From NCBI GenBank assembly GCA_963693305.1, contig OY855904.1, positions 30,548,224-30,612,223 of the forward strand: a stretch of DNA of 64,000 bases, given 5' to 3'. Positions 48,090 to 57,200 of the stretch are shown here, piece after piece; within the stretch, counting starts at the first letter, position 1; every line of letters starts with the position of its first letter. Below the pieces are notes generated by a model. The model was not told the DNA's origin. It did not search any database and saw only the letters and a program-made list of their open reading frames with translations. The DNA is from Meandrina meandrites. Lineage: Eukaryota; Cnidaria; Anthozoa; Scleractinia; Meandrinidae. A program made the translations under genes and the position numbers.

Positions 48090-49076
48090 TGATAATTCAA
48101 TTTATTTCAAATTTGGACAGTTGGCAAAAATTAATATAAAATGTATCTGTTAGCAATATTGGATTAACTGACAGCTATATAATTAGCATTTTCAGGTAGT
48201 TATGCAGATTCATTCGCTGTGATAAACTAGATGGGCCGAGCATGACATCAGATTCGAAAGCCTTTTTTCCAAGCGAGAAAAAAAATTGAATTAATTTGAA
48301 GCATCGGAAACCCCCTCAGGAAATTACATAGATGTACACTTGATATAACAAAGTGAAAGACCAGAAAGATTGACTATGAATTAAAGATTGTCAGAAAACG
48401 ACATAGACCCCCCTTATTTCGCAAAGAAATAAATTCAACAGATTAATATTTAATGCACTCTTAAACTAAACGAGACTTGGGATATTCAAATTCGTGTTTA
48501 AGAACAATGTATAGATTTAATTCAGATAAATATTTATGAAGATATGTACCTGTAGCTATAGGTTGGAACATTGTTAAAATGGTTGTAAAATGGCCACCTT
48601 TTGCATCAATATTGTTTCAACGTATCCTCAGGCTAATTCCTCCGTCCATCATGAGAATATTAGAAGTGTAAAATTAATAAAACTGCACTGATTCATGTAC
48701 TTAAATCCAGGGGAGTTTAGGAATAATTCTAAAGGAAATAGGCTGGAAAAAATTGCCCCCTCCTTAATATTGCAGTTCGGTGTTCTAAACTCTATGCAGT
48801 ATGTATGCATTATTTTAGCCTACAGTAGCAAGACAAACAAGAATATTAATACAATTCTTTATGCAAATTCTGTGGTCATACACCGATGGTCAACGTTTGA
48901 GTTTTGTAAACACTTGCTAAACCGTTTTAGATGTGTTACAAAATCGTACTTTTTTTGGAACATAAGCGCTCTGTGGCAATAAAAAGATCGCAAGGCTAAA
49001 ATTTACAGGAGATTAAAGACCCGTTTGCTGGTAAATTATGTATCATTGTAAGATAATTTCACTGTAATTGACGTAC
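48090..49076. other. No gene recognised
   Basis: AT-rich DNA with no supported feature. Confidence 0.45.
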
Positions 49077-49240
49077 CCCATTTCCACGCAGTCTTCGGCT
49101 TCGTCTTGGTAAAATCCCATACAGTTTTGATGCAGTTCATTTAAGAAAACCCGTCCACTTCGACCAAGGGAAGGCTTTGTGTTGTTAGCTTTAACATAGT
49201 CGTTGAGAAAACACTGCAAACTCCCTGGCGTTTCGCTCAT
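49077..49240 (-). CDS. Candidate orphan first exon (54 codons)
   Basis: An ATG at 49240 opens MSETPGSLQCFLNDYVKANN and the frame runs to a donor (GAAATGGG|gtacgt) at 49076 in phase 2. Composition is protein-like (FLNELHQNCMGFYQDEAEDC). It does not join ANO8 exons 2 or 3 in frame. It could join the open frame before the ANO8 ATG at a weak acceptor near 46655 (AATCAG|G, phase-compatible), which would give an alternative longer ANO8 start. Otherwise it is an exon of an unseen gene, or chance. Confidence 0.3.
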
Positions 49241-49249
49241 TGCATCCAC

Positions 49250-49969
49250 AAGTCGACTGGTTCGAACTGATTGTCAAATTCATCGTAAGCGAGTCTCCCC
49301 GGAGTCTCTAGGGCAACATACACTGCAGTAAAATATGTTTCAAGAAATGCCATTTTCTTACGGCCTCAAATCATGTCAAATCGTTTCGCCGAGCAAGAGA
49401 ACTAGAACTGATAATCTCCTTCTTCAGATCGATCGTTCAAGAAAACCATTAAGGACCGTTTGCAAGTGTTGTTAATCGCTAATTGTATTCAAATTGGTGC
49501 TATTTTCATTGTTGTGAAAATTTTAACTATGTTGTTGACATAACCCAAGTCACTTAAATTTTTAATCACAAAACTCATCGACTATAAGTTTTTCACTCAT
49601 GGTACACAAGTTTACTAATAAGCATTATGTCTGGCATTTTCTTCTTCTAAATTCTGTGGTTTACAGTGTATAAACTTAGCCACAAGTCACAATAGTACAT
49701 TTAGATGAAATGAAAGACTCGATTTTTAGAGAAGTTTGGAATTCATTTTCTCCCGGTTTAAAGACTTTAAACATATCGGGTGGTTTTAAGAATGCGGGAA
49801 CTATAAAAAGAGGACGAAATCTCCCAAACATTGCGTAATATTTTGCGCCAGAAAAGAAGCAGAAAGAGGGGGGAGGGGTGGGAACCGGAAGTAAAGGGTA
49901 CTTAAAAAGGGAAGTTCAGATCCGCTGCCTCCCGCTATGATAACTACTTATCAATAATTAATCAATCAG

Positions 49970-50006
<37 letters not shown>

Positions 50007-50486
50007 CAATCAATCAATCAATCTATCTATCAGCAAAAATTTTAATTCCACTTTTTCTAAATGTTTCTATAACTGCTGAAAAACTGTTTTAAACCTATTT
50101 GTCTGTTTGATCAACCTTCAGGTATAAAGATCTGTAAAACAGCCTTAACTTAAAAAAGCGAAACTGTAGAGCAAAGGAGCATATTTTGATATGTTTCGAC
50201 ATGAAAAAAAAAAAAAATACAAAGCTATTTACGTAATGCCCGCACCCACCCGTTTTACTTACAGTTCAATTTATGATCCACTGAAATCACCCGGGAACAT
50301 TGACGTTCGGTCAGATTACTGAGCCATGCATCAACATTTTTTTATGCACCGCTCATTCCCTGCTCATTCCAGGAATGTGTGTTTATTTTCATTCGGCAGG
50401 GCCATGGCACGAGATTCTGTGATTTTCGGGCTTCGTGTATGCAGTCGTGATGTTTCTATAAACTTTGTGGGAGAGAGCATGACGTA
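49250..50486. other. No gene; (AATC)n microsatellite at about 49960-50024
   Basis: About 15 AATC/TCAA units, interrupted once. The remainder is unassigned AT-rich DNA. Confidence 0.5.
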
Positions 50487-50580
50487 TTTACGAGGGATGA
50501 CCGTGTAGTAAATTCGGTCGAGTCGTTCGATGTGATTCGATGTGCTGCTGATTGATTGGATAGAGTTCGATGTTGTTCGA
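50487..50580 (+). mobile_element. Second copy of the TTACGCGGGATG-type terminus with TTCGATG repeats
   Basis: TTACGAGGGATGACC, GTAGTAAATTCGG and TTCGATGTG units match the insertion edge at 8984-9060. The Mutator-like element inserted into it; its other side continues at 52087-52135 (TTCGATGATATTTGATG). Confidence 0.6.
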
Positions 50581-51344
50581 GGTTGTTAGTAATCCGCGGA
50601 ACGACGGAACACGGAACGGCGGAACGACGGAACGAGAAACAGCGGAACGGGATTTTTTTTTTTCTGTTTTTTTTTTTTTTTTTTTTTTAAACAAAAAAAC
50701 AACAACAAACAAACAGTAAATATATCTCACAAAATAAAGGGCATGCATATATTCTTTATCCTTCGAGGTCGATCTAGAGCCAAGTTGTCGAGTTTATTTC
50801 GAGTGAGGATTTCAAGGAGAAGCGTGACTGACTGCCCTTCGGACTTGCTCGCCCCAATCGAGACAATGAAACGTACAAAGTCGAAGCAATTCAAAAAAGC
50901 CGTTGACAAAAAAATAGACGGGCTTGAAAAGTTACTTAGCCCACAGTTGAAGCTAGTTGAAGCTTCACCACGGTAAAACGTAAAAAACAAGAAAACTACT
51001 TCAAAGATCAGGTTTTCAATTTCAGAGTTCAAAGTTTGATACTTTAGAAGTATTCTCCTAGTTTACTAAATTTTTTGGAACTTTACTAAAAAAGTTCTAA
51101 CCGTTTGAAAACGGCGAAATGCCGACTGTCGGCGCCATTATCAAAGCAATTTTGCTCGAGTGCGGAGCATTTTAAAAGTAAAGAATCTCGTTTGAGAGAG
51201 CTGAAAATATATTTACCCTCAGCAGCTATTTTACACATCCTTACTGATGCTTTCACGTTAACGTGAATGATTTCTCTCTAGATGAGAAAACAAAAACAGC
51301 CTCAGACGTTTGACCGCGGTGAAAGTTGAAGCTAGCTAGTTGAA

Positions 51345-51465
51345 AAGCCCACAACAAGGGGTATTTTCAGTTGGTCACCCATCCAAGTACTAACCCCGCC
51401 CAACAGGGCTTAACTTCAGCGATCAGACGAAAACCAATGCTTTCCTTGTGGTATCAGTGTCAGAC
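51345..51465 (-). rRNA. 5S rRNA-like gene copy (divergent), inside the MULE
   Basis: At 121 nt it is full length for 5S rRNA. The minus strand carries the internal control region in order: GAAGTTAAGC (box A), then GTTAGTACTTGGATGGGTGA (intermediate element and box C), with CATACCAC-like GATACCAC near the 5' end and AATACC near the 3' end. TTTT follows the 3' end. Several stem positions differ from typical animal 5S, so it may be a pseudogene or a 5S-derived SINE head. Confidence 0.75.
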
Positions 51466-51590
51466 GAGACAAAGGGTTATAAGAGTCATGCAAATAGAGA
51501 AAAACGAATTCCTAGTTTAAATGGATCTTATGGACAATTTGGCACTTTCCTGCTAAAACTGGACTAACTTTTATGAGCTGATTTACGCGC

Positions 51591-51713
51591 TTTCTGATAC
51601 CACATGGAAAGCAACGGTTCTTGTCCGATCCCTGAAGTTAAGCCCTGTTGGGCGGGGTAAGTACTTGGATGGGTGACCAACTGAAAATACCCCTTGTTGT
51701 GAGCCTTTCATTT
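51591..51713 (+). rRNA. Second 5S rRNA-like copy (divergent), inside the MULE
   Basis: Plus-strand inverted partner of 51345-51465. It has TGATACCAC, GAAGTTAAGCCCTGTTGGGC, GTACTTGGATGGGTGACC and ACCCCTTGTTGTGAGCC, and differs from the first at scattered positions including GGGTAAGTAC for GGTTAGTAC. A TTTTTTT run follows at about 51721. Status as gene or pseudogene is open. Confidence 0.75.
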
Positions 51714-52260
51714 AGTGTTCTTTTTTTCTTACGAAATAAGTAACTTTTCAGGCCCTTCAATTTTTTTTCTCAACAGTTTGTTTGACTTGCTTCGACCTTG
51801 TACGTTTCATTGTCTCGATTGGGGCGAGCAAGTCCGAAGGGCAGTCAGTCACGCTTCTCCTTGAAATCCTCACTCGAAATAAACTCGACAGCTTGGCTCT
51901 AGATCGACCTCGAAGGATAAAGAATATCTGTATGCCCTTTATTTTGTGAGATATATTTACTGTTTGTTTGTTGTTGTTTTTTTGTTAAAAAAAAATAAAA
52001 AAAAAAAAAAACAGAAAAAAAATCCCGTTCCGCTAATTCTCGTTCCGCCGTTCCGTGTTCCGTCGTTCCGCGGATTACTAACAACCGTTGTTCGATGATA
52101 TTTGATGTTATTCGATGCTGTTGTTTCATTGATCAAATAGGCATTGCCTCTTATTGACAGATATTTATTTGATTACTTAAAATGATTGAAAATCTTGATT
52201 GACTTTCTAGACATTAAATCAAAATCGTTCCTCAGACAATGACGAAGTTCGTGATTTGTG

Positions 52261-53017
52261 CATTTAGTACTAATAAAAAAAATCTCGTGAAAAACTTTAC
52301 TCTGTTAATAATGTTAATTATAATAAACGAAATCTCGTGACTTACTTGCCCGGGAATTCCACGAGATTTCTTTTATTCAAATAAACATTGCAATATACTA
52401 ATAAACGAAATCTCGTGACTAATTTGCCCGGGAATTCCACGAGATTTCGTTTATAAGTATATTGCAATGTTTATTTGAATAAAAGAAATCTCGTGGAATT
52501 CCCTTGGCGAGTTACTCGTACATTTCAATTTCTATTTGAATAAATGAAATCTCGTGGTAAACCGGGCGAGTTAGCCACGAGATTTTCTCTACTCATATAT
52601 TTGAAAGTCTATTTGAATAAATGAAATCTCGTATTAAAGGAACCCCGGCGAGTTCGTCACGAGATTTTCTTTACTCGTAAAATTCAATGTTTATTTGAAT
52701 AAATAAAATATCGTGGAATGCAAGGCGCGTTAGTCACGAGATTTTCTTTACTCGTAAAGTTCAATGTTTTTTTTTTTGAATAAATAAAATCTCGTGGAAT
52801 GCCGGGCGCGTTAGTCACGAGATTTTCTTTACTCGTAAAATTCAATGTTTATTTGAATAAATGAACTCTCGTGGTATCCCGGGCGAGTTAACCACGAGAT
52901 TATCTCCACTCCTAAAATTTAATGTTTATCTGAATAAATAAAATCTCGTGGAATGCCGGGCGCGTTAGTCACGAGATTTTCTTTACTCGTAAAATTCAAT
53001 GTTTATCTGAATAAACT
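52261..53017. repeat. Hairpin-forming satellite, about 9 units of 75-95 bp
   Basis: Each unit has an inverted pair, AAATCTCGTG and CACGAGATTT, around a GC-rich centre (GAATGCCGGGCGCGTTAGT or TGCCCGGGAATTC). Units are joined by an AT-rich linker (TTCAATGTTTATTTGAATAA). The array continues after insertions at 53744-53773 and 53983-54173 and ends 90 bp before the GBA ATG. Confidence 0.88.
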
Positions 53018-53111
53018 AGTAGTAACAGCGATTAGGGGAGTGCGTTCGACCTAAGATGGATAGTCGGGTAGTAGCAAAAGAGCAAGATTGTCGGCAAACT
53101 ATGCCATTTAA

Positions 53112-53496
53112 AGGGGCACTATCACGGCTGATCATAGAAATTTCTCTGTTCTGATTTCCTCAATATATTGCCAAATACCACCAAATACACGAACAAATTT
53201 GATAAAGAGATCCCACAAAACAAGATAGAACAGTTATTGTGAGGAAGAAGTACAGGATTGCAAGGATGGAAGTGGATTGTGTTTGATTTTTGGACAGGAT
53301 GTCCAGAAATCAAAGCTGCCATTCTGGTGAAATTTTGAACCGTTCATTAGTCACTTTTTCCACTTAATTGATATTTCTTTGCTTTTACCACTTTTATCAT
53401 TTTTCTCTTCCTATTGCAACACAATAAAGCGCAATTATAGCAAGCTACAGGCCATTTTTATATAAAATATGATATTCCAGGCATGACAGTGTCCCT
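53112..53496. mobile_element. 385-bp MITE with TTAA target duplication (piggyBac-type)
   Basis: Termini AGGGGCACTATCACGGC and the inverse GGCATGACAGTGTCCCT are flanked on both sides by TTAA (53108-53111 and 53497-53500). TTAA duplication is the signature of piggyBac-type transposition. There is no coding capacity. It sits in the segment that interrupts the satellite. Confidence 0.7.
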
Positions 53497-53773
53497 TTAA
53501 TATGCCTCAAATGGAGCGATGAGGATGAGTGAGAGAGGAATCTCATCACGCAACATTTTGGAGGAAAGATTGCGTGACGAGCCAAAAGAACATCTGTCTG
53601 CAAAATAAACTGGAATTTGTCGCATCAAGAAATGGGTTGCGTTGTTTTCGAAGGGGTTTAATAAACTGTGAAAAATTCTTCTTTTTCTGTCCAAAAAAAT
53701 GCAACTGTTTACCGCTTCGGGAGCGTTCTCCTTCGTCGAACGCAATAAAATCTCGTGGAATGCCGGGCGCGTT

Positions 53774-53982
53774 CAGACAGTCGCTCCTGAGGCGGTTTTG
53801 ACTAGAACGCATTATTACATCAAGGGAAGGCCACACGAGGGGATCGGGAGCGACCCTACTTTTCTTTTGCCCTTCCCAGCCTGCCCCGCAACCTTCACAT
53901 CATTTCTCCCCAGTCTTTCATCGCCATTGAAGAACAAATAAGTATGGCCTGGGAACGAGTCTGGTCGTCTGGGGGTCGTCTG
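53774..53982. mobile_element. 209-bp insertion in the satellite with near-perfect 9-bp duplication
   Basis: It is flanked by GGGCGCGTT (53765-53773) and GGGCCCGTT (53983-53991), one mismatch. Both sides continue the satellite unit (GCGCGTTAGTCACGAG), so the insertion is clear. Ends CAGACAG and GTCGTCTG are weakly inverted. Confidence 0.55.
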
Positions 53983-54173
53983 GGGCCCGTTAGTCATGAG
54001 ATTTTCTTTGCTCGTAAAGTTCAATGTTTTGGTGAAAAAACAAATTCTCGTGGAATCCCGGGCGTGATAGTCACGAGATTTTCTTTATTCGTAAAGTTCA
54101 ATGTTTATTTGAATAAATAAAATCTCGTGGAATCCCGGGCGCGTTTGTCACGAGATTTTCTTTGCTAGTAAAA
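53983..54173. repeat. Last satellite units, upstream of GBA
   Basis: Two and a half further units of the CTCGTG...CACGAG satellite. They end about 90 bp before the GBA start codon and probably lie in or next to its promoter. Confidence 0.8.
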
Positions 54174-54262
54174 TCAGCTGATTACCTGGTGATTAGCATT
54201 ATTTGCCCAAAACTGAGAGCGGACAGGCTTCTAAACAGCATCCTAAATCATCGTTCATCACA

Positions 54263-57200
54263 ATGCTGGGAAAAGCTGAATGTTTTCTTCTTTTCGCTTT
54301 TCTCTTCGTCTTCACAACTGCAGTGCAGTTCTCGCCTCCTAAATATTCAGCGTGCCATAGCAAAGATTTCGGTTTTGGTGGAACTGTCTGCGTGTGTTCG
54401 GACGAGTTAGCGTGCGATTCGTTCAGCAAAGGCACGTCACCCTTGCCAGAACAGGAATATGCCGTGTACACCAGTTCAAGATCGGGAGATCGCTTCAGTT
54501 TGAGGACTGGGAAAATAAGGCAGCTGGCAGACCAGGCTTTAGACAAAGACGCAGATGTTAGACATGTTGAAGTCAAGTTTGCTGTGAATAAGAGTGAAGT
54601 TTTTCAAACAATTCTTGGCATAGGAGGAGCTTTCACAGGTTTGCACAAATACGTTTTTAACTTTATATACTTGGGCAATTATATATAGTGGCTGGGAGGA
54701 AAGCATTTCTTCTGCTTTTTATATTGCAAATTCGGTTCAACTTGCAACGTGAAGTAAGGCTGGGGGGAAGGTGGAGGGGGGGTTGGAAAGGGGGGGGGGG
54801 GTGGGGGAGAGAGATCATAACCCCATCAATTTGTGATCTGTGTGTGCCACAATGACTCTCAAATCCTAGCCTTGAAACATATAAAATTGCTTTGTTAATA
54901 TTTTAACTAGTTTTGTTTATTTATTTATTTTATTTAAATATTATAGAAAGCCAACCTTAGGTTCATGCCATGAAACAATACCATAACTGACCATATATGG
55001 TATATACTATTCCAGGGAATAACGGGATATGCCTTCCCCCCCCCCCCCCCCCCCCCCCAGGAAATTTGGATCTAGCAAACACAATTTCCTAACATGTTGA
55101 CCTTGTTTTCGCACGATTTGCATTAACCACAAAGTTGAATTTTTGCATAGAGAATAAGTTGAGTTTAATGTGGCTAAATAGAATTTAGGCTAAGTTAGAA
55201 TTGAGCCAATGCTGGTCAGTGATGGTTTTGGGGCAGCAATGAACTTTAATTTGGAGCCACATACTGGGCTGCCATGGATACATGAATACCCTGCTCAAGG
55301 TTTGTATCATTCTGGACACCACAGACTATCTTTCAAGTCACCTATCTTTATTAATTTTCCAAGCTCATCTATTGGCGATGGGTTCATCAGTTAACTGGGC
55401 ATCAATGCATTTCCATTAAGTTTTTGCGTGGAAGACATGCTACCAGCCGAGGGGTCTGAGCAACTATGTACATGTACTTTTTCATTGACTTTATAAATAT
55501 TTGTTGTAACATACATTATTGTCTGACATCTTAGATGCTGCTGGAATTAACATTTTAAGTATAAGCTCCACCTTACAACAGAAACTCCTCTCATCCTACT
55601 TCTCCCAAGATGGCATCGAGTACTCTATTGGACGTATTCCCATGGCCAGTTGTGATTTTTCTACCAGTCCTTACTCTTATGATGACCATGAAGGAGATTT
55701 TAAAATGGAAAACTTTAGCTTGGCCATAGAAGATCTACAACTAAAGATTCCTCTCATGTTATCTGCAATGAAGATGAGTAAACGGAATCTAGCATTCTTT
55801 GGAAGTCCCTGGGCTTCTCCTGCATGGATGAAGACAAACGGCAAGATGCAAGGGGCTGGTCAATTAAAGGGAGTAGCTGGGGACAAGTATCACAAAGCTT
55901 GGGCTCTGTACTTTGCTAAGTTTATCCAAGCTTATGAAGATGATGGGGTGAAGATTTGGGGGCTTACTGTTCAGAATGAACCACAAGACGGATTTATGCC
56001 AGGGTACGTGCCCATTATGGGCAAGGGTGTACTTTGCCTATTAAGTGCTTTATTTGCTGTACATAAGTAAAGTCTGCATTCAAGCTTTAAAGTGATCCAC
56101 CAGACCCATGCTTTTCTTAGACCTCAGGGCAGGACGAACCCAGAAATGATTTCCCAAGGCAAGCAGGGAAAGTGAAAGTAAAAGATTTGTGGCCCAATGT
56201 GCAAGTGAAACAAGCCTCAGTATACATGCTGTATTCCAATTGGGCAAAACCAATATTGGAGTGGATGCTAGTATAGCGAAAAGTGAAATTTACTGGCCCT
56301 CTAATACTGGGCAAGTGGATTTAATTTTTTTTTCATTTTTTCAGAGTGGAATGAAGCACTGCAAGGGACTGTGACCCTTGCTAGGGGTCAAACCCAGACT
56401 GCTCGATCCCGAGGCCACGTACTATGAAAATCACTGAACTGTGGAATATAGGACCAAATTTTCGCCTTGCTACCCCGCCCACTTTCATTGACAAATTCAA
56501 GAAATTCTTGTGTCTCGCGTGCTGCCACTGTTGTTTACAGTTGCTTGTTTGAACTGCACTTGCATTGAAAGATGATCTTGGTTAAATTTTTTTTTTTCCA
56601 CCAAAATGTAAGTCCAGGTGAGGACAAGAATTTTGACACCACCACTTCAAAAAAATTGCTGTGAAGCACTTCTTTTAACCAAGCTTTTCTTGAATTTTTT
56701 TTCTACCGACCGTTTATGCCATGTTTTATTCAACAACGATACTAATGTACATGATGAAAGTAGGCGGTGCAGTACAAGTAAGTGGTTGGGGCAGCAACAT
56801 GAAAATCCGAGCCTATTAATCCACAGTTCAGTGATTTTCATAGTACACTAACCAATTTTCCACCATGTGTTGCTTCTTTTTATAACTACCAATAATTAAA
56901 ATAAATTTCAATCTTCGAAGTTATCATTAAGCACTGGTATTTCACCACTGAAAAAAGTACATTATGAAAACTGCTGAAAATAGCATTTCAGAGCTTCTTG
57001 ATTCTTTTATTTATTTATTTATTTTTTTCTTTTTTTTTGGGGGGGGGGGGGGGGGGGGGCAGCTCACATCTTCAGCATTCCCAGATCTTCCCTGGCCTAT
57101 TAATACCAAATATCTGGCTATGGCCCTGCTGTGTTGTGCATTCTAGTCTCAGCCATGAAAACCCTTCTTACTTAAAATTTTCTTTTTGGCAACTTTTTTA

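Larger units (their letters stand above)
50581..52086. mobile_element. Non-autonomous Mutator-like element (MULE), 1506 bp, 9-bp target duplication
   Basis: Left arm 50581-50940 and right arm 51738-52086 are inverted repeats of about 350 bp and roughly 90 percent identity, starting GGTTGTTAGTAATCCGCGG. The target duplication GTTGTTCGA is perfect (50572-50580 and 52087-52095). Long terminal inverted repeats plus a 9-bp duplication are the hallmark of Mutator-like elements. There is no transposase; the interior holds two 5S-rRNA-like segments in opposite orientation. Each arm carries GGAACGACGGAAC-type repeats, a poly-T/poly-A tract and a short open frame (for example 50866-50976, MKRTKSKQFKKAVDKKIDGL) that could be captured host sequence. 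Confidence 0.85.

Noticed and set aside
52261..53017. CRISPR-like array
   Set aside because: Regular repeats, but the spacers are near-identical to each other, units vary in length, and the setting is clearly an animal genome; it is a satellite.
53985..54173. CLEAR (TFEB) motif for lysosomal regulation of GBA
   Set aside because: The satellite has GTCACGAG, not the GTCACGTGAC palindrome, so it does not match.
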